A stretch of DNA of 64,000 nt from Kribbella steppae. Its GTDB lineage: Bacteria; Actinomycetota; Actinomycetes; Propionibacteriales; Kribbellaceae. The DNA is taken from positions 1 to 64,000 of the forward strand of contig NZ_SLWN01000002.1 in assembly GCF_004342025.1 (NCBI RefSeq). The letters run 5' to 3'. The position numbers were made by a program, and so were the translations under genes. Below the pieces are notes generated by a model. The model did no database searches, was not told where the DNA came from, and worked only from the letters and a program-made list of their open reading frames with translations. This document shows, piece after piece, positions 49,457 to 59,041 of this stretch (position 1 is its first letter; every line of letters starts with the position of its first letter).

Positions 49457-50688
49457 GGCTTGGTCTCCTCCGTGACCGCCGCCAGCCGGCGGCGCAGGTG
49501 GGCTCGATCGGGTTCGGTGCCGGCCAGGGCAAGGGCTTGTTCGTACGCCGCTGTTGCCTCAGGCAAGCGGCCGAGGCGATGCAGCAGATCCGCCCGGGCC
49601 ATCGGGAAAGGGTGGTAGTCACGCAGCCGCGGCTCGTCGGACAGTTCGTCGAGCAGCGCCAGACCCGCCTCGGGTCCGTCGCGCATCGCGATCGCGGCTG
49701 CCCGGTTGAGGGCGACCACCGGCGACGGGTCGATCGTGATCAGGATGTCGTACAGGGCGACGATCTGCGGCCAGTCGGTGCCGGCCACATCGGCCGCCTC
49801 GTCGTGCAGGGCGGCGATCGCGGCCTGGACGCCGTACGGTCCGGCCGTGCCGCCGGTGAGTGCGGCGACGACCAGGTCGCTGCCCTCGGAGATCTGGTCG
49901 CGATCCCAGCGGCTGCGGTCCTGATCGTCGAGCAGGACGATCTCGCCGTCCGGGCCGGTACGGGCGTCGCGCCGGGCGTGGATCAGCAGCATCAGGGCGA
50001 GCAGACCGGCGACCTCGCGTTCGTCCGGAAGCAGCCGGCGCAGGATCCGGGCCAGCCGGATCGCCTCCTCGGCGAGGTCGAGGCGCTGCAGGAACGGTCC
50101 CGAGCTGGCCGCGTACCCCTCGGTGAAGACCGAGTAGATCACCTGCAGGACGCCCGGCAGGCGTTCCGGCAACTCGTCCGCACCAGGCACCCGGAACGGG
50201 ATCCGCGCGTCCTTGATCTTCTTCTTCGCCCGGACGATCCGTTTGGCCATCGTCGCGGTCGGGACGAGGAACGCCCGGGCCACCTCCGGTGTGGTCAGCC
50301 CGGCCAGGCACCGCAGCGTCAGCGCACCGCGGTCCTCGGCCGCCAGGGCCGGATGAGCGCAGGTGAAGAACAACTGCAGCCGCTCGTCCGGCAGCTGATC
50401 GCCCTCGGTCGCAGGCGCGGCCCGGTCGGCCTCGACCTGCAGGATGGCGAGTTTGGCGGCGTACACCTGGTCGCGCCGCAACCGGTCGACCGCCTTCCGC
50501 CGCGCGGTGGTCATCAGCCACGCACCCGGGTTCGGCGGCACGCCGTCGACCGGCCACCTCACCAGCGCCGCCTCGATCGCTTCCGAAGCGACCTCCTCGG
50601 CCAGGTCGAGGTCACCGAACCTCCGGGCGAGCGCGGCCAGCAACCGCCCGCGCTCCTCCCGGAACACCGCCTCGACCTGTGCGTGCAT
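49453..50688 (-). CDS. ECF42-type sigma factor with long helical C-terminal domain
   Basis: A 411-aa sigma factor. Region 2 (about 10-80, FGDLDLAEEVASEAIEAAL, AWLMTTARRKAVDRLRRD) and region 4 (about 120-165, LTTPEVARAFLVPTATMAKRIVRAKKKI) are followed by about 230 residues of TPR-like helical repeats, the layout of the ECF42 group. That group is known for linkage to DGPF (YCII-related) genes, and one lies six bases upstream. No anti-sigma gene is near. The downstream 34-aa frame and methyltransferase are coupled to it. Confidence 0.9.
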   Translation of the reverse strand: MHAQVEAVFREERGRLLAALARRFGDLDLAEEVASEAIEAALVRWPVDGVPPNPGAWLMTTARRKAVDRLRRDQVYAAKLAILQVEADRAAPATEGDQLPDERLQLFFTCAHPALAAEDRGALTLRCLAGLTTPEVARAFLVPTATMAKRIVRAKKKIKDARIPFRVPGADELPERLPGVLQVIYSVFTEGYAASSGPFLQRLDLAEEAIRLARILRRLLPDEREVAGLLALMLLIHARRDARTGPDGEIVLLDDQDRSRWDRDQISEGSDLVVAALTGGTAGPYGVQAAIAALHDEAADVAGTDWPQIVALYDILITIDPSPVVALNRAAAIAMRDGPEAGLALLDELSDEPRLRDYHPFPMARADLLHRLGRLPEATAAYEQALALAGTEPDRAHLRRRLAAVTEETKP

Positions 50689-50694
50689 CGTGGA

Positions 50695-51048
50695 TCAGGC
50701 CCCCGGGAACTCGGCGACCGGACGGACGTCGATCGAACCGCCGCCCCGGGAGCCGGGGCACTTGGCCGCCCACTCGAGCGCGACATCCAGGTCCGGGACG
50801 TCGATCACGTAGAAACCACCGAGGACCTCCCGCGTCTCGGCGAACGGCCCGTCGGTCACGGACCGCTGGCCGTCGTTCGCGACCTGCACCCGGGTCGAGG
50901 TGACCAGATCGGCCAGCGACTCGGCCGAGACCACGACTCCGGCGTCCTGGATCTCCTTGTCGAACCGCATCCAGTCCTCCGGCTCACACCCGACCGCACC
51001 GCCACTCAGGTCGAGCTCACCGGCATTGATCAGCAGCAGATACTTCAT
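50695..51048 (-). CDS. DGPF-domain (YCII-related) protein
   Basis: A 117-aa cytoplasmic protein with MKYLLLI at the start and the DGPF motif in VTDGPFAETREVLGGFYVIDV near residue 66. The family fold is ferredoxin-like; its biochemical role is unknown, but genes of this family are regular partners of ECF42 sigma factors. The ATG at 51048 follows AGGAGG by seven bases. It is the first gene of the operon. Confidence 0.9.
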   Translation of the reverse strand: MKYLLLINAGELDLSGGAVGCEPEDWMRFDKEIQDAGVVVSAESLADLVTSTRVQVANDGQRSVTDGPFAETREVLGGFYVIDVPDLDVALEWAAKCPGSRGGGSIDVRPVAEFPGA

Positions 51049-51083
51049 CTCGGATCCTCCTGTTGGCGTGTTTACAGCATCTC

Positions 51084-51110
51084 CACGAACGGGTCAGCCT
51101 GCTATGGACA
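51084..51110 (-). promoter_or_regulatory. Candidate ECF-type promoter of the DGPF operon
   Basis: TGTCCA (51110-51105) and CGTG (51087-51084) with a 17-bp spacer on the minus strand, about 36 bp before the DGPF start. ECF42 promoters are reported with a TGTC-type -35, so this may be the autoregulated site. One or two bases differ from what I would expect. Confidence 0.4.
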
Positions 51111-51134
51111 CGCCCGCCGGAGAATCTTGTGACG

Positions 51135-51238
51135 GGTACCGAACGACAGGAGGTATCCGGGCCGGAACCGGCCTCCGGCGGAGCGCACAGGCGGAGGCCG
51201 CGGGGACGTGCCGCTTTACCTCCTGTCATTCGGTACCA
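51135..51238. mobile_element. MITE-like 104-bp palindromic element
   Basis: Arms at 51135-51155 and 51217-51237 match as inverted repeats in 20 of 21 positions (GGTACCGAAYGACAGGAGGT). Inside, GGCCTCCG pairs with CGGAGGCC and GCCGGAACCGGC is a small dyad. The 6-bp sequence GTGACG flanks both ends (51129-51134 and 51239-51244), as in a target duplication. It lies between divergent genes and encodes nothing recognisable. Confidence 0.65.
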
Positions 51239-51283
51239 GTGACGGCCGAACGGACCGGTCCGTTGATGGGTGAGGATGGGGAT

Positions 51284-52177
51284 ATGAGCGCACAGGTTCT
51301 GCCCTCCGGGGAGCAATGGGTCCTCACCGCCGACGGGTACGCCGCGACGGTGGTGAGCGTTGGCGGCGGACTCCGCGGGCTCACGTACGACGGGCGCGCG
51401 GTGCTGCTCGGGTACGGCGAGGACGAGCCGGCGCAGGCGGGGATCGGGCAGCACCTGTTCCCGTGGCCGAACCGGATCACCGACGGGAAGTACACGTTCG
51501 AGGGTGTCGATCAGCAACTGGACCTGACCGAGCCGGAGCGCCAGAACGCGATGCACGGCCTGACCCGCTGGGCGAACTGGGAGCGGGTGGACGACGGCAC
51601 CGACCCGGCGGTGGTCGAGGTCGCTCACCGGCTGCACGGCCATCCCGGGTACCCGCATCAGCTCGATCTCCGCCTCACCTACCAGCTGGTCGACGGGCTC
51701 ACTGTGACCGCCACCGCGACCAACGTCGGCACGAGTGATGCGCCGTACGGGTATGGAATGCATCCCTATCTGAGCGTCGGCCGGGCGATCGACGAGTGCG
51801 TGCTCGAGTTCCACGCGGCCGAGTGGCTGGAGGTGTCACCGGAGCGGATGACGCCGATCGGGTTGTCGCCGGTGACCGGTTCGCCGTACGACTTCCACCA
51901 AGGCCGGGTGATCGGGGATCTCGACATCGACAACGCGTTCACCGGGCTGGGCGGCGGCTCGTGGTCGGTGACGCTGACGGATCCGGACTCCGGCAACCGC
52001 TCGGTCCTGACCAGTGACACGGTCTGGATGCAGCTCTACACCGGCGCCGCGATCGGGCGTACGGCGCTCGCTGTCGAGCCGATGACGTGTCCGCCGAACG
52101 CCTTCATCACCGGCCAGAACCTGGTGGTCCTCAAGCCTGGCGACTCACACGCGACCAGCCTCACGGTGTCCGTCTAG
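51284..52177 (+). CDS. Aldose 1-epimerase family protein
   Basis: A 297-aa protein of the galactose-mutarotase fold. Family landmarks are HLFPWPNRITDGKYTF near residue 60 (substrate-binding Arg), MHGLTRW near 87, GYGMHPYLSV near 160 with the catalytic His, and AVEPMTCPPNAF near 268 with the catalytic Glu. It interconverts alpha and beta sugar anomers; the specific sugar is unknown. ATG at 51284 after a GGGG purine run; the frame upstream runs through the MITE-like element. Confidence 0.9.
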   Translation: MSAQVLPSGEQWVLTADGYAATVVSVGGGLRGLTYDGRAVLLGYGEDEPAQAGIGQHLFPWPNRITDGKYTFEGVDQQLDLTEPERQNAMHGLTRWANWERVDDGTDPAVVEVAHRLHGHPGYPHQLDLRLTYQLVDGLTVTATATNVGTSDAPYGYGMHPYLSVGRAIDECVLEFHAAEWLEVSPERMTPIGLSPVTGSPYDFHQGRVIGDLDIDNAFTGLGGGSWSVTLTDPDSGNRSVLTSDTVWMQLYTGAAIGRTALAVEPMTCPPNAFITGQNLVVLKPGDSHATSLTVSV

Positions 52178-52619
52178 GTCCGGCCCCTTGGTCGCGGGCG
52201 ACGGCGGCCAGCTCCTTGGCCGCCCGACTCGCCCGGGCACCCTCGGCGGCCTGGACCGCGAGGATGCCCAGCCGGTTGCCGTCGGCGTCGAACAGCTGGA
52301 GCCACGCGTCCCCCGGCCGGAAGCGCAACGCGGTCACCGAGTCCCACGGCAGCGTGTAGGACTTGAAGACGTTCCGCACCCGCAGATGGTCCGGGTACGC
52401 CGACACCCGCAGCGTCGTCATCCGGTACAGGATCCACAGGATTGCGCCGAAGAACGCCAGCAACGTCAGCCGCTGGAACCAGCTGAACGTGTCCCGGGAG
52501 TCCTCCGACAACCGGAACCAGATCACCCCGAAGACCGCGATCAGCGACAACCCCATGCCACCGGACATCACCGCGACGATCCGCGGATGGAAGGTGTACA
52601 GCCGCTGGTCGCCCCTCAC
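52161..52619 (-). CDS. PH-domain membrane protein
   Basis: A 152-aa protein with two hydrophobic helices (about 13-35 and 52-72) and a bacterial PH-like domain after them (LRVSAYPDHLRVRNVFKSYTLPWDSVTALRF, split here over residues 75-115). The GTG at 52619 lies one base after the hisG stop and just before the conserved start; the ATG at 52661 would lie inside hisG. A PH-domain gene next to hisG is common in actinobacteria. It overlaps the convergent epimerase gene by 17 bp. Function unknown. Confidence 0.8.
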   Translation of the reverse strand: MRGDQRLYTFHPRIVAVMSGGMGLSLIAVFGVIWFRLSEDSRDTFSWFQRLTLLAFFGAILWILYRMTTLRVSAYPDHLRVRNVFKSYTLPWDSVTALRFRPGDAWLQLFDADGNRLGILAVQAAEGARASRAAKELAAVARDQGAGPRRTP

Positions 52620-52620
52620 G

Positions 52621-53469
52621 TCAGATCCGGCAGGCGTGGATGTCAGTGGTGAGGATGGCACGCGCGCCCACCTCCCACAGCTGGTCCATGATGCGCTGCG
52701 CGTCGGCCCGCTGCACCATCACCCGGACGGCGACCCAGCCCTGGCGGTGCAGCGGCGACACCGTCGGCGACTCCAGCCCCGGCGCGACGGCGGTGGCCGC
52801 GTCGACCTGCTCGGCCCGGATGTCGTAGTCCATCATCACGTAGTTGCGCGCGATCAGGACGCCCTCGAGCCGGCGGACCAGCTGCTGCAACCCGTTCGGC
52901 GGGGTCTCCACGCCGTGCCGCTTGATCAGCACCGCCTCGGACTTCAGGATCGGGTCGCCGAACACCTCTAGTCCGGCCTGGCGCAACGTCGTACCGGTCT
53001 CGACGACATCCGCGATCACGTCCGCGACGCCGAGCTGGACGGCCGACTCGACCGCGCCGTCGAGGCGGACCACCGAGGCCTCGACCCCGTGCTCGGACAG
53101 GTGGTCCTGCAGCACCCCGGCGTACGAGGTGGCGATCCGCTTGCCGGCCAGGTCCTTGATCGAGTCGGCGGCCCCGGGCGGACCGGCGAACCGGAAGGTG
53201 GACCCGCCGAACCCGAGCTCGAGGATCTCCTCGGCGTCGGCGTGGGAGTCGAGCACCAGGTCACGGCCGGAGATGCCGACGTCGAGCGTGCCCTCGCCGA
53301 CGTACACGGCGATGTCGCGGGGGCGCAGGTAGTAGAACTCGACCTCGTTCGCGGCGTCGGCGAGCACGAGGTCCTTGGTGGACCGGCGCTGTTTGTAGCC
53401 GGCCTCGGTCAGGATTTCGGTGGCGGCCTCGCTCAGCGAGCCCTTGTTGGGTACGGCGACGCGCAGCAT
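52621..53469 (-). CDS. hisG: ATP phosphoribosyltransferase, long form
   Basis: First step of histidine synthesis: joins ATP and PRPP. The 282-aa length and the C-terminal ACT-like domain (about 210-282, VQRADAQRIMDQLWEVGARAIL) define the long, histidine-inhibited form. MLRVAVPNKGSLSE opens the protein and DVVETGTTLRQAGLEV, near residue 160, is the PRPP loop. It follows hisE by 51 nt behind AAAGGG. The rest of the his pathway is not in the window. Confidence 0.97.
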   Translation of the reverse strand: MLRVAVPNKGSLSEAATEILTEAGYKQRRSTKDLVLADAANEVEFYYLRPRDIAVYVGEGTLDVGISGRDLVLDSHADAEEILELGFGGSTFRFAGPPGAADSIKDLAGKRIATSYAGVLQDHLSEHGVEASVVRLDGAVESAVQLGVADVIADVVETGTTLRQAGLEVFGDPILKSEAVLIKRHGVETPPNGLQQLVRRLEGVLIARNYVMMDYDIRAEQVDAATAVAPGLESPTVSPLHRQGWVAVRVMVQRADAQRIMDQLWEVGARAILTTDIHACRI

Positions 53470-53520
53470 TGCACTGCCCTTTCTGAAGAAGAAGTGAACC
53501 GGTGTCCGCGGGATCGACTC

Positions 53521-53784
53521 CTACAGATGTCGGTACACGTCGTCGAGGTCCAGGCCGAGCGAGTGCATCATCACCTGCGCGTGGTAGAGCAGCTGGGACA
53601 GCTCCTCCGCGGCCCGCTCCTTGCTCTCGTACTCGGCAGCCATCCAGGACTCGGCGGCCTCCTCGACCAGCTTCTTGCCGATCGCGTGCACGCCGGCATC
53701 CAGCGCCGCCACGGTCCCGGATCCCTCCGGCCGCGTCAGCGCCTTCTCACCCAGCTCGGCAAACAGTTCCTCAAAGGTCTTCAT
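53521..53784 (-). CDS. hisE: Phosphoribosyl-ATP pyrophosphatase
   Basis: Second histidine step: hydrolyses phosphoribosyl-ATP to phosphoribosyl-AMP. The 87-aa monofunctional form belongs to the MazG-like all-alpha fold, with [16 protein letters not shown] near residue 33 carrying the metal-binding acidic residues and [14 protein letters not shown] near 60. A TAGGCT hexamer at 53799-53794 close to the ATG could give a very short leader. Operon with hisG. Confidence 0.96.
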   Translation of the reverse strand: MKTFEELFAELGEKALTRPEGSGTVAALDAGVHAIGKKLVEEAAESWMAAEYESKERAAEELSQLLYHAQVMMHSLGLDLDDVYRHL

Positions 53785-53833
53785 CGCGCGCCCAGCCTAG
53801 ATGCCCGGCGCGACTCCCCCGCCCCCAGGTCCG

Positions 53834-54545
53834 CTAACCGGACTCCGCCAGGGCCTCCGAGAGCCGGCGCGGAGATGAGTGAGCATCGATGTACCAGGAG
53901 TGACGTTCGTTCAGCAGTCGCTTGATCAGGCCGTAGTCGACGGTGTCCTCCGGACCGCGGAGGTGGAACGGCGGCGGGTAGAAGGAGTCGCCGAGGAGGA
54001 TGACGCCCGAGTCCATCGCGACCAGCGAGTCCGGCGCGTGGTTCCCACCGACATGACGCAGTACGACGCCCGTCGGCAGTGTGAGCGTGTCCTCGAAGGT
54101 CAGGTCCGGGAGGACGACCCGGAAGTCGGTCCAGTCGGGTACGGCGAGGGCACGCGCCCGGAATGAAGGCCCGAGTTTGGGATTCGCCTCGACCTGGTCG
54201 CGGAGGTACCGGTGACTCCAAGGGCGCTCGGCTTCCTCGGCCAGGATTTCGACCGCCGCGGTGTGGGCAACAACCGTCACATCGGGCCAGGCACAGGCAC
54301 CCCAGATGTGGTCCCAGTGGTGGTGCGTGTAGACCAGCCACCTCGGCGCCGGCAGTCCGGCCTCTGCGATCGCCGCCTGGATGGCCCGGGCGTGTTCAGG
54401 GCTGTTCCCGGCGTCGATCAGCACGCTCCCCCGATCGTCCGCGATCACCGCGACCGACGGACGGATCGCGTCCGGGTCTGGGTCGTGCGGGTAGAGCCAC
54501 ACCCGGTCGTTCACCTGTTCCAGCACCTGGCCGACGATAGCTGCC

Positions 54546-54547
<2 letters not shown>
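53834..54547 (-). CDS. Metallo-beta-lactamase-fold hydrolase
   Basis: A 237-aa protein with the zinc motif H75-x-H77-x-D79-H80 in YTHHHWDH, further ligands in the GNHAPDS segment near 168 and in LLGDS near 185. Family members include thioesterases, lactonases and lactamases; the substrate is unknown. Its ATG (54547-54545) overlaps the ATG of the divergent peptidase by two bases, so both genes must start without ordinary ribosome sites or from promoters inside each other. Confidence 0.85.
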
Positions 54548-55532
<985 letters not shown>

Positions 55533-55539
55533 TCGCCCG

Positions 55540-55809
55540 ATGCATCATCGCTCCCGTACCTGGGTACGACGCCGGTTGCGGTCGCTCGCGCTCTGGGAAC
55601 TCGCGAACATCCCGCTGCAGTTCGTGATCTGGTTCAGCCTGATCGGCTTCCCGGTGACGGCGCCCAACCTGACCGGCTTCGCCCTGTTCGCGATCCTTCT
55701 CGTCCAAGGAGCGGCGTACTGGACGGCCAAGCTCCGCCAGCCCGCGCGGTCGCCGCTACCCGGCTTTGCGGACGGCTCGACTGTTCCGCTTACTGTCAAT
55801 GACCGGTAG
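55540..55809 (+). CDS. Small two-helix membrane protein
   Basis: An 89-aa protein with a basic N-terminus and two hydrophobic helices (about residues 18-40 and 44-62). I do not recognise a family. It starts seven bases after the peptidase stop without a clear ribosome site, so it is probably translated from the same message. Confidence 0.6.
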   Translation: MHHRSRTWVRRRLRSLALWELANIPLQFVIWFSLIGFPVTAPNLTGFALFAILLVQGAAYWTAKLRQPARSPLPGFADGSTVPLTVNDR

Positions 55810-55922
55810 GTTGACGGACAGTGAGCGGTCTAGGCCGCGGCTAGGTGTGCGGGGGATGGGCCGGGTTCGACTCCTGGCGGCACCGCAATTCCGCCCCGTT
55901 CGGGGTGGAAGCAAGGGGAATC

Positions 55923-56870
55923 ATGTTGAACTCGAAGAACCGCCTCGCGGCGGCAGGATCCGCATTCACGCTGGTTGTCACCGCTGTCGGTATCTCGGTG
56001 CTCGGTGGTGGTGCGGCTGACGCCGTCATCACCGGCCAGACTGCTACGGGGATCACCTATCCGCTGGTCCGCAACTCGGTGGCCTCGAGCCAGGTGGTCA
56101 ACTACAGCCTCGGCGAGAGCGACCTGGAGAAGGCGTTCGTCGCCAAGATGCTCGCGGTCGGAGCGAACGGGGTGGACACATCGGCCAAGCTGAAGGACGG
56201 CGTGGTGGCAGAGGTCGACCTCGCCCCGGCAGTCCAGAGCAAGCTGAACAAGGCAGGCCCGACGTACCTGAAGCACTGGGGCACGGTGCACCGCAACGTG
56301 ATCGGCGCGGCCGACACCGAACTCGCCACGACGTCCACCCAGTCGCCGCTCGGTGACGGCGCCCTCAACCTGCACACCGCGTCCGCGGCCGACAAGGTGG
56401 CCTTCGGCAACGAGGTCGACTTCGCCGGCGGGAACGTGAAGGACCTCGGCACGGTCGGGTTCTCGGTCTACACGACCGGCGAAAACAACGCCCTGGGCAA
56501 CAACATGCCGAGCATCATCTTCGAGATCGACCCGAACGTGACCGCGGTGGCGTCGAACTACTCGTCGCTGGTGTACGCACCGGCCAACGGGACCGCCAAT
56601 CAGTGGACGACCTTCAACGCCACTACTGACGCGGTCAAGCACTGGGGCCTGACCGGGACCGCCTTCAACGGAACGGCGTGCTCGATCAACGGCGCCCGGT
56701 GCACCTGGACCGAGATGCTCGCCTACCTGAGTGACGGCGGCGACGACGCCAAGCTACTCACGGCGACCGTCAGCAAGGGCCGGGACTACGCGTTCTCCGG
56801 CGCGGTTGACGCACTGAAGTTCGGCGGCAAGACCTACAACTTCGAAGCCGCCGGGGTCACGGTCAGCTAG
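55923..56870 (+). CDS. Secreted protein of unknown function
   Basis: A 315-aa protein with an N-terminal signal peptide (residues 1-33, hydrophobic core SAFTLVVTAVGISVL, likely cut after GGGAADA). The mature part is rich in Asn, Thr, Gly and Ala and looks beta-rich; two cysteines close together (CSINGARC) could form a disulfide. No catalytic motif or family is recognised. The ATG at 55923 follows AAGGGGA by three bases. It stands alone between the peptidase unit and the convergent oxidoreductase genes. Confidence 0.75.
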   Translation: MLNSKNRLAAAGSAFTLVVTAVGISVLGGGAADAVITGQTATGITYPLVRNSVASSQVVNYSLGESDLEKAFVAKMLAVGANGVDTSAKLKDGVVAEVDLAPAVQSKLNKAGPTYLKHWGTVHRNVIGAADTELATTSTQSPLGDGALNLHTASAADKVAFGNEVDFAGGNVKDLGTVGFSVYTTGENNALGNNMPSIIFEIDPNVTAVASNYSSLVYAPANGTANQWTTFNATTDAVKHWGLTGTAFNGTACSINGARCTWTEMLAYLSDGGDDAKLLTATVSKGRDYAFSGAVDALKFGGKTYNFEAAGVTVS

Positions 56871-56963
56871 CAGTCAGTTCTCCAACCACAGCTCCGCACC
56901 GTGTGGCAGGAGTCAGTACTGGACCGGCCGACCCAGTTGCTGTCTCCTGCGCCACGGACCCCA

Positions 56964-57833
56964 TCAGGCTGGTGATGCGGTGTCCCGGAGGAACGCGTGC
57001 GTGTGGTCGCCGACCCAGTCGGCGAAGGTGCGGGCGGGGCGGCCGAGGATCCGCTCCACCTGATCGGTGACCTCCGCGGGTTGCCCGGCACCGCGGGCAT
57101 ACCTGGCCATCAGGGCGGTGACGAAGGCGCCGGGGATGCCGCGGGCGACCAGACCTTCCGCGGCCGCCTCCGCCGGGACCTCCACGAAGGTCAGCGACCG
57201 GCCGAGCACCGTGCCGATGACGGCGACCTGTTCTTCGTGGGTGAGCGACTGCGGCCCGGTGACCGGGATCCGGCGGCCGTCCAGGTCGTCATGAAGCAGC
57301 GCGTGCGCGATCACGGCGGCCAGATCCGCCTCGTGGATCGACGATTCGGCGAAGTTCGCATACGGACCGCGGACCACGTCGCCGGCCCGGACCTGCGCGC
57401 CGAACATCCCGATGGCGTTGACGGCGAACGTGCTGGATCGCACTGCCACCCACGGCAGCTCGCTGCCGGTGACCGCATCCTCTACTTCCTTGTTGCGGTC
57501 GCCGTTCTGCCGCGACGGCTGGTACGCCGGGTCGTCGTCGACGTTGATCGCCGACAGCACCACCACCCGGCGAACACCCTGCTCGGCCGCCATCGCCAGC
57601 AGCTTGCCGGCGGACTCCCCGACGGCGCGCGGGTGCACGAACAGCGTGCTCACACCCTCCAGCGCAGGCGCGAGACTCTCCGGCCGGGCCAGATCCGCGA
57701 TGACGGGCTCAACGCCTGCCGGCAAAGCACCATCGGCGGACCGGCTGACTGCGCGGACGGTGATCTCCCTGCTCTTCAGCAGCTCGACCAGTGGGCGGCC
57801 GACGGTTCCCGTTGCTCCGGTGATCAGGATCAT
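56964..57833 (-). CDS. NmrA-like NAD(P)-binding oxidoreductase
   Basis: A 289-aa atypical short-chain dehydrogenase. The dinucleotide motif ITGATGTVGRPLVELL opens the protein (residues 4-19) and there is no normal SDR catalytic Tyr-x-x-x-Lys, as in the NmrA/azoreductase-like group. It could act as a redox sensor or reduce quinones or azo compounds. It begins 18 nt after the upstream reductase gene. The longer frame to 58031 is a shadow of that gene. Confidence 0.85.
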   Translation of the reverse strand: MILITGATGTVGRPLVELLKSREITVRAVSRSADGALPAGVEPVIADLARPESLAPALEGVSTLFVHPRAVGESAGKLLAMAAEQGVRRVVVLSAINVDDDPAYQPSRQNGDRNKEVEDAVTGSELPWVAVRSSTFAVNAIGMFGAQVRAGDVVRGPYANFAESSIHEADLAAVIAHALLHDDLDGRRIPVTGPQSLTHEEQVAVIGTVLGRSLTFVEVPAEAAAEGLVARGIPGAFVTALMARYARGAGQPAEVTDQVERILGRPARTFADWVGDHTHAFLRDTASPA

Positions 57834-57850
57834 GAGTTGGTTCCTCTCGG

Positions 57851-58489
57851 TCAGTACGCGATGCCGACGGGCCGGTCGACCATGGCCGGGTCGTCGATCG
57901 CGGCGAGCATCAGGTGGGCGACGTCGGCGCGGGAGATGGTGTAGCCGCGGGAAACAGTGCCGCCGACGGCCGTGCGGTAGTTCCCGGTCAGCGCCTTGTT
58001 GGTGAGCTTCGGTGGCCGGACGATCGTCCACTCGGCGCCGCTGCTGACGATGTCCGCCTCCATCACCCGCAGGTCGGCGTACACGTCGGCCGCGAACGCG
58101 TTGATCATCGGCAGCAGCAGCCGGCGGTTGAGGAAGCTCTCGTCGGGCGCGGCCGGTCCGAGTGGCGCCGCGCTCACCGCGACGAAACGCCGTACGCCGG
58201 TCTCGGACAGCGCGGCCAGGATCGAGCGGGTGCTGCCGGAGGCGACCGGACCGTCCTTCCGTCCACGCGGCCCGACCCCGGAGATGACCGCCTCACTCCC
58301 GTCCACCGCCTCCAGCAGCGGCCCGGCCTCGGTCAGCCCGGGCACCCGGACCACCTCGAGCGACGGATTCTCGACCTGGTACGACGACGACGCGCGAACG
58401 ACCGCCGTCACCTTGTGCCCCGCATCCAACGCCTGCTGCACGACGTGACCACCGATCCCGCCGGTCGCCCCGAACACCGTGATCTTCAT
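57851..58489 (-). CDS. NAD(P)H-binding SDR-like protein
   Basis: A 212-aa Rossmann-fold protein. MKITVFGATGGIGGHVVQQAL is the nucleotide-binding start and is a common opening of the NAD(P)H-binding (biliverdin-reductase-B/NmrA-like) family. The ATG at 58489 follows GGAGGAG by seven bases; the longer frame would extend through the MarR binding region. It is first in a two-gene unit, divergent from a MarR gene that probably regulates it. Confidence 0.85.
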   Translation of the reverse strand: MKITVFGATGGIGGHVVQQALDAGHKVTAVVRASSSYQVENPSLEVVRVPGLTEAGPLLEAVDGSEAVISGVGPRGRKDGPVASGSTRSILAALSETGVRRFVAVSAAPLGPAAPDESFLNRRLLLPMINAFAADVYADLRVMEADIVSSGAEWTIVRPPKLTNKALTGNYRTAVGGTVSRGYTISRADVAHLMLAAIDDPAMVDRPVGIAY

Positions 58490-58527
58490 CCGACTCCTCC
58501 AGTTGCGATACCGTGAAGCTTCTCTGT

Positions 58528-58551
58528 AACTCATATAGTACGGAACTCATA
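58528..58551. promoter_or_regulatory. Direct repeats in the MarR/SDR intergenic region
   Basis: AACTCATA occurs at 58528-58535 and 58544-58551, 16 bp apart, around a TATAGT hexamer (58534-58539). They lie five bases from the MarR start and about 40 from the SDR gene; a likely shared regulator site. Confidence 0.5.
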
Positions 58552-58555
58552 AGAT

Positions 58556-59041
58556 ATGGAACAGACACAACCGGGTGACCCGCGTCACCGCCGGCGGACC
58601 GGCAACGAGATCAAGGCCGCGCTGCGCGACCTGCGCATCCAGCTCGCGCTGCTCAATCACCAGGTGGGCGGCCGGCTGGCGCTGAAGGACATCGACCTCG
58701 ACTGCCTGGACGTGCTGGCGCGGAGTGGACCGTTGACCCCGAGCGCGCTGGCCCGCCAGGCCGGCCTGCACCCGGCCACGCTGACAGGCATCCTGGACCG
58801 GCTCGAGCGGGCCGGCTGGATCGCCCGGGACCGGGCCCGGGGAGACCGGCGCAGCGTGACCATCCGGGTCCTGCCCGACCGCGGTATCGAGGTCTTCCGG
58901 CTCTACCAGCCGATGCTCGGCGCGATGGACGACGTCCTGGCCGACTACACCGAAGACGAACTGGACGTCATCGCGGGCTTCCTCCGCCGCAGTGCCGAGG
59001 CCGGCCGCTCCGCGACCGAGAAGCTGAATCAGGAGTCGTAG
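58556..59041 (+). CDS. MarR-family transcription regulator
   Basis: A 161-aa winged-helix regulator. The DNA-binding helices LTPSALARQAGLHPATLTGILDRLERAGW lie near residues 59-87 and the wing RDRARGDRRSVTI follows. MarR proteins usually respond to phenolics or oxidants and repress adjacent genes, here probably the two reductases. The 3' end overlaps the convergent WYL gene by 13 bp. No ribosome site is seen before the ATG. Confidence 0.88.
   Translation: MEQTQPGDPRHRRRTGNEIKAALRDLRIQLALLNHQVGGRLALKDIDLDCLDVLARSGPLTPSALARQAGLHPATLTGILDRLERAGWIARDRARGDRRSVTIRVLPDRGIEVFRLYQPMLGAMDDVLADYTEDELDVIAGFLRRSAEAGRSATEKLNQES

Noticed and set aside
55861..55877. tRNA T-arm-like sequence CCGGGTTCGACTCCTGG
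   Set aside because: The stem and loop look right, but no matching acceptor strand, anticodon arm or D-arm is found upstream, so a tRNA gene cannot be supported.
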